A stretch of DNA of 64,000 nt from Trichostrongylus colubriformis (lineage: Eukaryota > Nematoda > Chromadorea > Rhabditida > Trichostrongylidae). A program made the translations under genes and the position numbers. Under the pieces are notes generated by a model, which saw only the letters and a list, made by a program, of their open reading frames with translations, made no database searches and had not been told where the DNA came from. The stretch is taken from contig OZ022259.1 in NCBI GenBank assembly GCA_963978905.1, positions 53,276,727-53,340,726 of the forward strand. The letters are read 5' to 3'. This document shows positions 11,501 through 21,991 of the stretch, in pieces (positions within the stretch are counted from its first letter, which is position 1; each line of letters opens with the position of its first letter).

Positions 11501-14500
11501 GTTTAAATATATAAGTTATTTCGGGGCGTGAGCTTTCGCACCTCTATGGTTGGGTCGGAAAGGGTTGCAACTGATCGTGGAACTTTGAAATGAGACCCGG
11601 GGGATCGATAGAGCTAACGCTGATTATAATTTTGAAAACCGAAATTGCTGAACGATATTCTGAAGCGAGCTACGAGGGGTCAAAGTTTCAGGTCCTCAGG
11701 TCCAACTTCGGAAAATTGGGGATGGCCATGGGGTAAAGTGGTACTTTTCAAATTTTCTTCGACAAGAATTCCTGCAACCTGAACAGGATGACCTGCACAT
11801 ACCTGTTACACCTGCCCATCGCACTGAACGTACGAAACAAGCGTCAAATAAGGGCAAATTCTAGGCAAGGGTCAGCGACTTCTCATTTGTTCAGTGTGCT
11901 GCCACCCAATAGCCCGTGAATTTTCTCGAAATGTGGTCAAGCTCTCGAATTATCTAAAAACTTGCCCCTTGGGTTAATTTGACTTCCTGAACACGAAAAT
12001 CACCCTGGTTTTGCACGAGAAGGAGTGGCTCGCGCGTTATGGGCTTCCGAACGTAGTACTGTTTAATCAAGTAAACGTGTAGACAGTGAAACACAACATG
12101 CAAAAAAAATCTTCACCGGCGGGAGCAAACCCTAACCCCTTTCCTGCAGGTCCGGAATACCCAGTGAGCCACGGTGGCCGTTGCTAGCTTCGCAGCGGCC
12201 GTGCTGATGGTAAAGTACCTCGCCAATGAGGTGCCACAGGCAAACTTTGACCCCTTGTAACTCGCTTCAGAATGCCGTCTAACGATTTTGGTTTACTCAG
12301 TTATAATCAGAGTTCGAAGATCTATCGATCCATCCCGGTCTCATTTCATAGTTCCACGGTCTGTTGAAACCCTTTCCTAGTGGGAAGAATTTACACGGTA
12401 GTGCCAAGGGCGCCATACACAGTTGGCTTGTAATCGTTTTGGCGCCCAACAACGCTGCGTCTTTAGCTCGTCCGCATCACTTGGCTTGCAAAATACCGTG
12501 GTGCGAAATCCCTATACAGTCCATTTCGGAGCGCTTGATAGGGCGTGGCTTGTGTGGCGAGAGTGAGTGTGTGGCGGGTTGAGGGAGTCTGACACACTCT
12601 CACTCAATTCCATGGTTCACGCCGTATCTAACGCTGTGAAGTGAACTGTATGAAAGTGTTTACCCAGTTGCCTTCAATGTGCAAGTTCATCACGTAAAGT
12701 GAATTTTTCTTTCATTTCATGAATACTTTTGTAGGATTCGAGGTGTAATCTCACGTATGATGGTGTGCAGAAACGCAGTACAAGCTTTATAAAGTGAGCA
12801 GATTTGTCAAAGTATTTTGATTTTTCGATCCTTCCTACCACTTTCGCGGTCCAGCCTTAACGTAAACTACGAGTATAAATTACATAGTTGATTTTTATAG
12901 CTCTTTTTTGTGTTTCGGATGGAGCGCGATGTCATTATTTTAATTCAATTGTCATAATTTTCGATTTATTTCTGACAAAATATTTCGTTCATATAGGCAT
13001 GTCAGATGTATCCTCGAAACGGAAATGGCTCGACGTGAACAAGTGCGCCGCTACTGTCGCGAAAATGATCCGGGTGAAGAAGAGCGAAGCGCGAAGGTTT
13101 ACAGTTGATTTATTCACGAATTCGGACTTTTGGTTTCCTTTTTGTTTTGATTTGAAAATTATTGTCTTTACTTAATGCTACCTTTCGTTTCTTTCAGTTG
13201 TCAGAATTTGTTAATCATGACGGTATCTCATGCGAATTGGGTCAGTGTTATCTATCGATCATGGAAGCGGCGAACTGTAAAGGGTGAGTTGTATTTTGCA
13301 TTTGAATGATTCTTTATTTGAATTTGTTGTTGTGGAATATAGCTCTGTTTCGAGAACTCTTACTACTGTAAATAGGGAGCTGCTGAAATATTGAGTGTAT
13401 GTGCTGTACAAAAATTTTCGCATTTTATTCGCGTATGAGTGAGCAATTTCAAAAAGTGAAAGTGAAGTGTTTACATAGACATGCTAGAGCGCCTAGGTGG
13501 CTCGTGGACAGGATGCAAGGTCGTGCTTTCATTCTCGTGCCGGATTTCTCCCCCTTCTCCATATAATCCTCATCTCATTGATATATCACGAGGATGCTAA
13601 GTAATTAGGTCAGAGCTATGGGTTGTTCGGATATCGCCCAAATGATGCCCGAATGTCCTAGTCATTATACTACCAAGGTGCGTTTTGTCTTTTGCTGCTT
13701 TAATGACATTGGTAATACAGCACTGCAGCCACGATTGTCCACAGGCTAGGTAGTAACTCACTGTGAACTATGCGCTTTGGGGGATAGCACATTTTTCAAA
13801 GCGCATAGTTCCGGGCTCGAGTCTCTCTCGGCAATCTGTTTTGCACCACCCATGATAGCTTTTCCGTTTCGAAATGCAACGAAACAGAAGAGAACAACAG
13901 AGCCATTTTTCGCTGGATTTCCTCTTCGGAGATGTTCAGAAGGGCGCGAATAACCCTTCGGCTCGTTTTTCAAAGCCCGGTCTTGTCCGCCCGGAATGCG
14001 ATTCATTCTAAATCTGGAAAGTTGCCACTAGTGTTGGAAAGTTCTTCGGATTGCACGATCAGGGCACATCCAGGTGTCGGGAAAAATGCCGGTTCAGTAC
14101 GCTCCTCCTCCCCCACAACGGAGATCCAACTACCATACTTCTCTTTCAACATCGACATAGCCTTTACGGGATCAGTAACCATTGCCGATTGCATAACATC
14201 GCTAAGTTTTGAATTACTTAATTTATTACTGAAATTTTTGTGTTGATCACTCAAATTCAACCATATTTTCTCACATGACCGGGTCAGCTGACGGCTCGTT
14301 CCCCTTACAATCTAGCTTAACATTGCTGACCTCTGCAATTACGACCCCTCTCACCCCGTACGTCAAATGCGACCCGCTGTTGAAAAATCCTCGACTCCCG
14401 GTGTACCTGCTCACGATTTCAACCATTAGCACTATCAAAGGCTTTTTCGCAACGGGTAGCTTAACCCAAATGTAGCATACATCAAATGAATTAATTTCTG

Positions 14501-16721
14501 TATTCTGAAATTCTTGTGAAATTGAGTTCACTCTTATTTGAAGTGCCAGATTTGCCTCAAAACCGCGTACAATGGATTTGGTTACGATTTCGGTGACAGT
14601 AGATCCACAAGCGGAATCGCAAAGAACGGCACCATTCGATGAAGTCGATGTTGCGGAACTGAAACTCCGCTTGAAAACCATGATCGCTCAACTTCGTGAG
14701 TTTTGCTTGGATAGATTCCACTATGCTTTTTTCAGTTTTTTTCATGAAGAAAATCGTAAAGGCTGCACTGATTCTTGTGATTTTGCACTCTTGATTATGG
14801 TTGTATTTCGATTAACCAACCGAAAATCATACTTTTCTGCGGGTCGCAAAAGCGAATGGAGTAGCGCGACCTCTGAGAATCATCCCAAGGCTTTACATGT
14901 TGATGAAAGAGCTAGTTTTTTCCTACTACACAGTGCCTAAAAACCTGAAAAGTAGTGAAATTTAGTGCTGGAAATTGGAGACGAAGCAGTCGATGTGAAA
15001 AACGACGAGCGCTTTCTGTCCGACCCATTATCTCAGCTGTGTAGGTTGCAGGGTGGGAGTTGAGAACTTCATACTACTGGAAACATGAGCAAGATCAAAC
15101 CTTCTTAGAAGTTCAATCAAACATAAGATGCCTATAATTCAACGAACAAAGCGCTTGTGGAAGAGTAACACAGAATAAGGCGAGGACTTCATTACACGTC
15201 ATTTGGATCATGAGAGCTTTGCAGCAGTGATGTACGGAGTTTCAAGGTTTTCCATTTAAATCTTCCAGTCTCCAACCTGCACCCTACACAGCTGAAGTAG
15301 TTCTCCATTGAGTAACAACCTTCGAAACACAAATGAACGAGATATGTGAGCTTCAGCCAAACTTGGTGTTAAAATCCAAAATAGCATGTATCTCGGGTCA
15401 ATTCAAGTCGGCGGGGGGGGGGGGGGGGGGGGGGAAACGCAACTTTGCGTCAAGTTTTCATCTACGTCGAGCTTCTTTCCCTCCCTAGGCTTAGGCTAAA
15501 GCAGATGAAACCCATGCTTTGACAGGTGCTTTTTCATGTGGAAGGAGAGGATATCAATTTTAGTCTAAGCCTAGGGAGGGAAAGGAGCTTCGACCTTGAC
15601 GCAAAATGCGTTTCCCCCCCCCCCGGCTTAAATTGACCCTGTATCTCTGACCATCACTGTATGTGAGCTGCTGTAAAGTAAGATTCCAGAGCAAAGATAA
15701 CGGCAGCGCAAACCCTACGTTTGGTTCTCGCACCGCGGTGCGCGACGCGATGCGTGCGAGATGGGGACGTCGTATGTAGCTGGGTCCCAAAGCATCACTC
15801 GAAAATACGGCGCGTCGAGCATTACCGTGTAGTTGCTGCAAGTTACATCGTGGATCGCCACCTATTATCTTTTTGACGACGCGGTACACCATCGTCTCGT
15901 ACTCTCGTTCCTTTAATTTTCGTTCTGCAGGCGTTGCCCTCTTACACTTATCGCGACCCAATGGCATACTCGCGCTCATTCCATGCTTCCTTAAATGCGA
16001 ATGTTCCGATCGCGGTGGTCGCTATTCCACAGTGTCTGATCCACTCCCAAGCTCCACTCACGCCTAATTACTCCCTACTGTAAGAGGTTTCTTTGTTACT
16101 GCGTAACTATACACAGTAGTATCTGCTACCTGGTGATACGTAAATTTGTTTTGGGGTGTTTTTGAATACCTTCAAGGTACAACCTTGTCGTCAACACAGT
16201 TGAATGTTGATGGTTTAGATATGAAATATTACTCAACTCGGCCCGATGTCCTTCTGAGCCCGAACTTACCATCACGTAATAGCAGTTTTCGGCGAATGGT
16301 TGCATTCACTGCGGAAATTCCTGTTGGAGAAGATTTTGATCCAGTGCGAGATCTGAAGAGAATTGAGCAAGTTTTTTTTCTATGCTTCGAAATTATCTGT
16401 ATCTAGTTTTTTGGCATTGAGCCACTTCAGCATTCTGTATAATAAGTGCCGGAATATACCGAAATACATTATCCCTGATGTTCCAGATGGATTCCGCAAG
16501 CTGTCCAATACGGTGGACCACCGGAGACGCGGAAGTACTGTTTGGTTGCGGCACGTGGTGAAGTAGTCGTTCATGGCGGTAGTGTTCACTTCGGTGATGG
16601 CATGGGTATGATGGGCTACACGTATCTTATGTCACCAGTAGCTACTCAACCACAGGTGGCTACACCCACTGCGTGCAGCTGTCAGAATCGCATCGACTTT
16701 AATGTGTTGGTTATTCACTGA
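5570..16721 (+). CDS. FBXO42: F-box and kelch-repeat protein, FBXO42 type (16 exons)
   Basis: Substrate-recognition subunit of an SCF ubiquitin ligase, judged by family; human FBXO42 acts on p53-related and other substrates. My model joins exons 5570-5640, 7206-7316, 7664-7898, 7962-8045, 8097-8204, 8840-9012, 9129-9164, 9231-9311, 9486-9564, 9648-9782, 9920-9969, 12997-13096, 13198-13283, 14550-14695, 16177-16366 and 16487-16721. All phases agree and no stop interrupts 639 codons (human protein 717). Seen in the product: F-box about residues 6-47 (LPTTAIRRVLRFL); kelch blades with AFGG near 112, FNDLWRLD at 131-138, IYGG at 172, AGHASC at 214, VHGG at 227; a variable middle from about 370-500; and a last blade with GGPPET at 571 and VVVHGG at 588, which matches the C-terminal blade of human FBXO42. 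Weakest joints are the exon 11 donor (GTTATA) and the long intron to exon 12. Intron 15 uses GC-AG. Introns hold several MITEs. Identity is strong; exact borders in 9,780-13,000 are less sure. Confidence 0.9.
5743..5929 (+). other. exon-like open segments inside intron 1 of the F-box/kelch gene
   Basis: Two short open stretches, 5,743-5,806 and 5,867-5,929, each follow an acceptor (TTTCCAG and CTTCAAAG) and end at a GTAACC or GTAAAA donor. The first continues the phase of exon 1 (reading RPQISELQQ...), and the second reads IVEIPFRHVESKG. Together they add 127 bases, which would break the frame if spliced to exon 2, so they cannot be simple cassette exons of the main product. They may form an alternative 5' product or be chance. 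Confidence 0.25.
6810..6892. repeat. perfect 26-bp palindrome flanked by 11-bp direct repeats
   Basis: Arms 6,820-6,845 and 6,856-6,881 are exact reverse complements around a 10-base GC-rich loop. The copies of GTACCTGTGGG at 6,810-6,820 and 6,882-6,892 flank it directly. This is the layout of a tiny fold-back insertion with a target duplication. It lies in intron 1 of the F-box/kelch gene. Confidence 0.8.
10348..10761. mobile_element. MITE, TTAAAGG family, well-preserved termini
   Basis: Terminal inverted repeats are TTAAAGACACCGTTAGGGGT on the left and, reversed, TTAAAGGCACCATTAGGGGT on the right: 20 bases with two differences. The body is shared in part with 1,657-2,013. It is inserted in intron 11 of the F-box/kelch gene. 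The two 80-100 residue open frames in it are repeat shadows. Confidence 0.85.
11557..12377. mobile_element. fold-back element with about 120-bp inverted ends
   Basis: The left end (GGAAAGGGTTGCAACTG, then GTGGAACTTTGAAATGAGACC) recurs reversed at the right end (GTCTCATTTCATAGTTCCAC, then GTTGAAACCCTTTCC). The arms stay similar for about 120 bases. A related element lies at about 49,500-50,385. The interior is shared with the ACAAGGGAAGG composite elements at 30,893 and 54,721, including a tRNA-like piece near 12,100-12,180. No transposase is seen. It sits in the long intron 11 of the F-box/kelch gene. Confidence 0.75.
12405..12600. repeat. pieces of two dispersed repeats
   Basis: Positions 12,418-12,512 resemble 29,845-29,945 (GGCTTGTAATCG, CGCCCAACA, AGCTCGTCCGCAT, GGTGCGAAATC). 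The next part, ACAGTCCATTTCGG at 12,516, then GGGCGTGGCTTGTGTGGCGAG, is a left half of the TAYAGTCCATT element found complete at 21,992-22,166. Both are fragments in an intron. Confidence 0.55.
13765..13811. repeat. perfect 15-bp-arm hairpin
   Basis: GAACTATGCGCTTTG at 13,765-13,779 is the exact reverse complement of 13,797-13,811, with a 17-base loop. It is intronic (intron 13 of the F-box/kelch gene). The role is unknown. Confidence 0.75.
14930..15661. mobile_element. mariner-type MITE carrying a nested hAT-like MITE
   Basis: The right part (TTAAAATCCAAAATAGCATGTATCTC, then TGACCATCACTGTA when the insert is removed) matches the end of the TA-flanked element at 18,996-19,493 (GTTAGAATCCAAAACCGCATATATTTTTGACCGCTACTGTA). 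Inner arms around 15,032-15,064 and 15,270-15,298 mirror each other (GTGTAGGTTGCAGGGTGGGA and its reverse). The left boundary is uncertain. The hAT-like insert occupies 15,395-15,639. Confidence 0.55.
15387..15647. mobile_element. hAT-like MITE (GGGTCAATTC family) with 8-bp target duplication
   Basis: The element is 15,395-15,639, bounded by GGGTCAATTCAAG on the left and the reverse of GGGTCAATTTAAG on the right. The direct repeats TGTATCTC at 15,387-15,394 and 15,640-15,647 flank it exactly, the 8-bp size typical of hAT transposition. Inside, long G and C runs, GACGCAA motifs and a mirrored CCCTCCCTAGGCTTAGGCT segment make a fold-back. It is inserted in the end of a mariner-type MITE, in intron 14 of the F-box/kelch gene. 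Confidence 0.88.
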
Positions 16722-16833
16722 CGACCACGTCATCATCGTATGAGTTTAGTAAATGTCGTAGAACTTAAAGGCTCAGTGCATTATGTCGAAAGATCATTGT
16801 ATAGGTGTATAGTTTTTGTGATATTACAATTTC

Positions 16834-17378
16834 CTAAAGACAGCATTAGGGTTAACGTGGTCACTCAGAAATCCCTGAAAGAAGTCATTTACATGGAAAC
16901 TATAGGGGTAAGAAGGCTATCTGTGGCGGAATCCCGGCGAAAAAGCGCGCCTCCGAGCTGTAGAAACGGCGCAACGGATAGGAGCTGCCGCCTTTCGATA
17001 ATGGACCCCGCCTCCTATCGACCTGATACCTGGTCGGCTATGATGAGAGCGGCCAAGGATATGCTGAGAGATTAAAGGTATTCCGGGGCGCTTTTCAGTT
17101 TTAGCATGGAGCTGACTTCAGAAAATAGATGCTGTCGTATTTCCAAACATTTCCTTGTGTTTATCGGCGACATGCCGATGGGAATCCCTTTCGCATTACC
17201 CGTCTCTTGATGGAAAGGTCGTCCGCGCCTAGAACCAACGGTGGGAAGGGGTCCTATTTCTCGGGTTTTAGGCCAACTCCATCCGTTTTTCTTCACTGTT
17301 TTGTTACTAGGCATCTCGACTTTCCCATTCACTTCTCCTTTTACTTTTCGTCCGAATTTCCCCTAATGCTGCCTTTAA
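16834..17378. mobile_element. MITE, TTAAAGGCAGCATTAGGG subfamily
   Basis: Starts CTAAAGACAGCATTAGGG and ends with the reverse of TTAAAGGCAGCATTAGGGG. Similar elements are at 47,780-48,291 and 50,629-51,188, sharing the AATCCCTGA segment and the TCGTATTTCCAAACATTTCC segment. It occupies nearly half of the gap between the F-box/kelch gene and the GMF gene. Confidence 0.8.
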
Positions 17379-17871
17379 GTGCCGCGAGGCGACCGTATGC
17401 GTGATTCTGTAATGGGAATCTGACGGTGGTTTAGTGGGTATCCTTCTCTGCTCTGGCTTTTTTTTTCGATGCCATCGTGACTGTTTTCATTTGCTGCTTG
17501 TGCGTATTGTTATCAAAGAAATCGTAGGTATTTTTAATTCTCATGTGCGGATCGCAACAAATATCACGACATGCGAATTTCTCATTCAAATCGAAATTAC
17601 CTTTAACTTTTCCCTTTACAATGGTCGGAATATTCTGGATATTTCTTCAGATCACCGTTGATATCAATTGATATGTAGATCAGTCACCACCAAAAATAGC
17701 CTCTAGTCTAGTTTAATGGCTTTGAAAGAACTGGTTTAGTGCTTATAATATCATTTCGGGTAATGTTTGATGTATGTATTTTGTGTTGTTGAACCATATG
17801 ATGATGAAGTTTTTTTTTTCATTTTTCTTTTCTGGCTCACGTCGGTACCGCTATCCTTAAATTTCTGTTTT

Positions 17872-17920
17872 GGTATTCAGAAATTTACGTTTGTTTCTAA
17901 ATATCACTTCTGAAGTTCAG
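17872..17920 (+). promoter_or_regulatory. putative spliced-leader acceptors of the GMF gene
   Basis: Two acceptor-like sites, GGTATTCAG ending at 17,880 and GAAGTTCAG ending at 17,920, lie 34-74 bases before the chosen GMF start at 17,954, and no coding exon precedes them. Spliced-leader addition is inferred from nematode practice. The sequence alone does not tell which site is used. Confidence 0.4.
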
Positions 17921-17953
17921 GTTGCGGCAGTCCTCCTGGTTGACGAGGGCGTA

Positions 17954-20153
17954 ATGGTTAGTTAACTTTGCCATGATTTTTTTCAGTTTTGACTTTTCGT
18001 TATACTTTTTTGACATTTTCCACTCCGATCTATTCATGTGCGTTTCCGATTTTGTTTTGATTTCGTGCTAGTACAGTCGATATGGTTTCAACGGGTGATT
18101 GACGGGAATTTAGTTTACCTATGTGTTTAGAGTGGAAATTTGGTCATTTGTGAAATTCCGGACAGTCTCAAGGAAGAGCTTCGATCATTTCGTTTTTCGA
18201 AGAGTACTTCCTTGAATGTGCTTATTTGTAAGTGCTATGAAATTACGTTCTGTATTGAGATGAAATAGATAGGAATATGTAGGTGAAAGGCACTGATTAA
18301 GGTTTCATTGTTCTCATTGCAGTGAAAGTCAACCGAGAATCACAGCAAATGATATTAGAAGAAACGATGGAGGTATCTTACATCATATTAAATATTTGTT
18401 TATAAGAGATGGTGAGAATGGCTAGATCCAGAAAACAGATCTCCATGATGTGTGCTCAGTGTTCGGTCAAGTAGCTGGGGTTGGCGTCTTCATTTACTTA
18501 GTGTTCATTGAAATATACCAACGGATAAATATGGATGAGATGACACCCTGACTCATATTAAGGTTTGGTCGCCTTCATACTTTGCGCACCGACGCCGCCA
18601 CCGTCGGTGCGCAAGGTATGGACGCAGCCTTTTAACATTTCTCAAGGCCACAACTGTACATTTCGAACGTCCGTTTGTACGTTTCTGGGTCCGGGGATCC
18701 AGAAATCGCAAAATTGTGCTCGATCCGACCTATGAGACTGGCGACACACCAATGTCGTCTGTTACTCTTATCTGAACATTGTTTCTCAAATCATTTACTT
18801 CGTCCATGTTCGCTTGTGCCAATTACCGCACTTAACAATATCGCACCCTTTCATACTTCAGATGCCGCTCCGCCATTCTGTGAACTCGGAATCACGAACG
18901 CCGTTAGGCTTGGGGAATGCGATGAGTATAGAATCTTCACCCGAGCTCCGGCAGTAGCAGATCGGTGGCTTGGTGTAAACGCGACATAAAACATACAGTA
19001 GCGGTCAAAAATATATGCGGTTTGGGATTTTGACCATAACTTTGTTCGGTGTTTGCATATCTCACCCAATTTTTTTGTGTTTTGAAGGCAACTGTTACTC
19101 AATGAAATAAACTATCTCAGCCGAGTAGAATGCAGTGTGAAGGTTGAAAAAATTATTTAACTGAAACCACTGAAAATGGTCAACATGTGCCTCAGTGCTG
19201 TTAGGATTTGAAATAGCGTGCAACAAAGTCCCAGCCTCATTCCGTAATATTTTCTGCCTACCTGCCTGTTCGATGAGTTATAAGCTTTTTATGGTCAATT
19301 GGATTTTTGAAAAGGTTTGGTATTTTTAGAGTTTTTAGTTAAGTAAATTTTCCAACCTCAACACTACACCCTACTTTGCTTCCCTGAGTACCAGTTGCCT
19401 TCGAAAAACAAAAAAAAAATTGAATAATAAATGTAAACTTCGACCAAAGTTATGGTTAGAATCCAAAACCGCATATATTTTTGACCGCTACTGTACCTAT
19501 GCCTGTGATTGATGTTGAATGTGATTATATTCTCCCCATATCCGGTCGTAGGCGGTGAAATTTTGTGAGCATAGGACTAGTGAGTGATATCAATGGAATT
19601 ATGTAAACCCTACCAGAAGCTGTGTAATCACAATGGTATCCGTAATGCATGCTATTTGCAATTTTTCAAACTTCTGGTATTTCAGGATTGCTCTATCGAT
19701 GACGTACGAGAAGAGCTACCGCAGCAGCAGCCGCGTTTTCTCCTGATCAGTTATGCTCTTAGTCATTCAGATGGGCGAACTTCGTATCCCATGTGTTTAG
19801 TGTTTTATAGCCCTGATGGTAAGACTTTATTTTTTCGCTAAACCTAATTACTTTTGTAATGTTTAGTTACTCTTTTCGAGAAAGAAACTATGATGGGTTA
19901 CAACATTCTCTCAGGTTGCTCACCAGAATTGCAAATGATGTACGCTGGTAGTCGGAATAATTTGGTAAAGGAATGTGAACTAACCAAGGTATGCCTATTT
20001 TGTGTCCTTGGGTTCAAATTTGTTTATTATTTCTGTTTATTATGCTTAACAGTTTCAATATTACAATGGTTTCTAGCTCTTTTTTTACAGAACTTTGAAA
20101 TTCGTGATGCCGAAGAACTAACTAAGGAGTATCTTGATTCGAAGCTGAGCTGA
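17954..20153 (+). CDS. gmf: glia maturation factor (ADF-homology domain protein), 6 exons
   Basis: GMF proteins bind the Arp2/3 complex, inhibit new branch formation and debranch actin filaments in the cytoplasm. Exons: 17954-17956 (ATG only, donor GTTAGT), 18131-18227, 18323-18372, 19686-19818, 19915-19988 and 20091-20153; 420 bases, 139 residues, against about 142 in human GMF. The single domain covers the whole protein: start MSGNLVICEIP, core ELRSFRFSKST near residues 16-30, QQQPRFLLISY near 70, DGRTSYPMCLVF near 85, then QMMYAGSRNNLV, ELTK and the last helix EIRDAEELTKEYL. These are the conserved GMF blocks in order. The one-codon first exon is inferred from phase and from the fit of residues 2-10. 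It lies downstream of the F-box/kelch gene on the same strand, about 1.2 kb away with a MITE of 545 bp between them, so shared transcription is possible but unproven. Intron 3 holds a mariner-type MITE. Confidence 0.95.
18576..18620. repeat. 19-bp-arm hairpin in GMF intron 3
   Basis: Arms 18,576-18,594 and 18,602-18,620 pair with one G-T type difference around a 7-base loop (core TTGCGCACCGACG). GC content is well above the flanks. It may be a small fold-back insertion. Confidence 0.7.
18994..19495. mobile_element. mariner-type MITE with TA target duplication
   Basis: The element 18,996-19,493 has inverted ends CAGTAGCGGTCAAAAATATA and its reverse (TATATTTTTGACCGCTACTG), flanked by TA on both sides, the hallmark of Tc1/mariner transposition. 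The ends match for about 35 bases (…TGCGGTTTTGGATT). It has no transposase. A relative with a nested insertion lies at about 14,930-15,661. It is inserted in GMF intron 3. Confidence 0.88.
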
Positions 20154-20670
20154 GCTTGGTTCTCTGAAGGTGCTGTGCTATTTCTGTGATTCGTGTCTGT
20201 TTGTGTAGTTTCTAACCTCTTTTGAATGATGTGCAACCTTTGAATCTTATCTTTTAGTAGATATGTAACATTTTTATCTAGCGCAGGTATAGACGCGTGC
20301 CAATTAAGCATTTGGCTTATTCCTTTTTTAAGTAGTCAAGGCTCTCTTTCTAAGTAGCGCTACGGAAGTGAATTCCTTAACTTTTAGTGAATCTAATTTG
20401 GTCAGAATATCCGTTGTAGAACGTTTTTCTCAGTGTTCCCTGATTTCTACATGCCTTGTTAAGCCTTGAATGACTTTGTACTTCTGATGAATTGCATGCA
20501 CTTTAACCCCTACCATTATGAAAGCACTTCTCATAACGTTTCACTTTGAATGGCCATTCCTTCATACGATTGATGCTAACTCTACTTTCATGGTGCTGGT
20601 AACTTTCACTAACTGCCGAAAATCAATCGGCTCTGATGTGTATAACAATAACACTTGTTATTGATAATTT

Positions 20671-20676
20671 AATAAA
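20671..20676 (+). terminator. candidate polyadenylation signal of the GMF gene
   Basis: AATAAA lies about 520 bases after the GMF stop codon, in an AT-rich stretch followed by TTTATTCG. It is the first canonical AATAAA that I noticed downstream of the stop. A long 3' untranslated region would be needed. Confidence 0.4.
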
Positions 20677-20829
20677 GTTTATTCGATTCCTTTTCCGAAG
20701 ACTGCTTCGGATTTGACCAAGTGTTGTATCGTAGCACGCTAGCAACAAGGAGACTATTTGGTAATGGTTCGTTATTTTGTTTTTTTCGTAACGTCTTAGT
20801 TTATTACTGGCGGTTTTTCAAAAATTCAA

Positions 20830-21980
20830 TTTTTGCGAGGTCATGTTACTACTAGTTTCCGTTCATTCGCACGTTTTCCTCCTATACTTCCGCGAGCCTG
20901 GAATTTTTCTGCGTGGTGCGTGCAGGATAAGCCGTGTTTATACTGTGCCGGCGACAGGGAGTGGCTGCGTGTCTCCACGTCTCCGCCTGTGCCGTCGATC
21001 TTATCTATGCGATTAGGAGATACCTGACCCGTCCCGGCAACACGCTAGCGGGTGTGCGCAGATATGACAGCGAATCGCGTGGCCGCCCGCGGCGAGCGGC
21101 GTGGCGGGTGCGAGTGCCAGTGGCAGGGCATGGCATCCTTCAAGCAAGACAGTTTGGCATGAGTGGAAGCGCAGACGTGATGCAGTCACCCTCGACCGCC
21201 TCCCAAGGGCAATCGATACGGCGAGTCGTACTGGTGGTGCCGCGAAGCGATCCACTGTCATATGTGCACACACCCCACGCTTGCTTGCCGTTGGGGGCGT
21301 GTCCTTCGCCGTCTAGGCTCTCCCAGATTTGCCTAAGCCATTTGGGGGAAGGAGCTATGGCAGCGTCGCATACTGTGACTTCTCTGGTGTCTGACTTTGC
21401 GTCGGGAAGCTGTTGCAGGGGAGGGACGCTTGATTCTAACGTGACCCAGATCGGGATGCCGCGCAGTGCGCCGCACGCGGCGCGATTAGCTTGTACATCT
21501 TTCAACAGTTTCGATAGATATCACAAATTTCATAGAAAAAATGGAGAAAATGAAAAGAAAAAAGGGTTTCAATAATGATTTGACTGAAAGGAGCAACGCT
21601 TCTAACGCTTCAGCTATTGTTGATAGATGTTGTAAGTAGAAGGTCAAAAGTTGCTTCACGTATTTCCCGCCAGAACTAACAGGTGAAACATCTCAAATAT
21701 AACAAGTGGCACGGAATAAGTTTATGACTGCATCATTTTGTTCTTGCATCATTTTCTTTCATTTTCACTTTCTTCTAATTCTAGCATTTCGCCTGGCTTC
21801 GTCTAAATTCATACCACCCTCCATTAATATGGAAAAGCATCGGCCATTACCTGCTGCAAAGGGGCGCTCGATTCTTCCGTGACCCGGCAGCCCCGCGTCG
21901 CGCAGTACGCCGCACGCGGCGCTCTGCGCGGCATCCCGATCTGGGTCGCAATAGAATCGACATACACCCGTTGCAGGGAA
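20830..21980. repeat. GC-rich dispersed repeat block
   Basis: Segments here recur elsewhere: 21,295-21,420 (GTCCTTCGCCGTCTAGGCTCTC, AGATTTGCCTAAGCC, GGAGCTATGGC) resembles 22,205-22,290 and 24,028-24,140. The stretch 21,420-21,490 (GATCGGGATGCCGCGCAGTGCGCCGCACGCGGCGCG) recurs rearranged at 21,860-21,960. The 213-codon frame at 20,934-21,575 follows the repeat and has no recognisable domain. Confidence 0.55.
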
Positions 21981-21991
21981 TGGCCAGCTAT

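Noticed and set aside
20934..21575. 213-codon + strand open frame
   Set aside because: It runs through GC-rich dispersed repeat sequence whose pieces recur at 21.9, 22.2 and 24.0 kb, has no recognisable domain and no splice context. GC-rich DNA gives long frames by chance.
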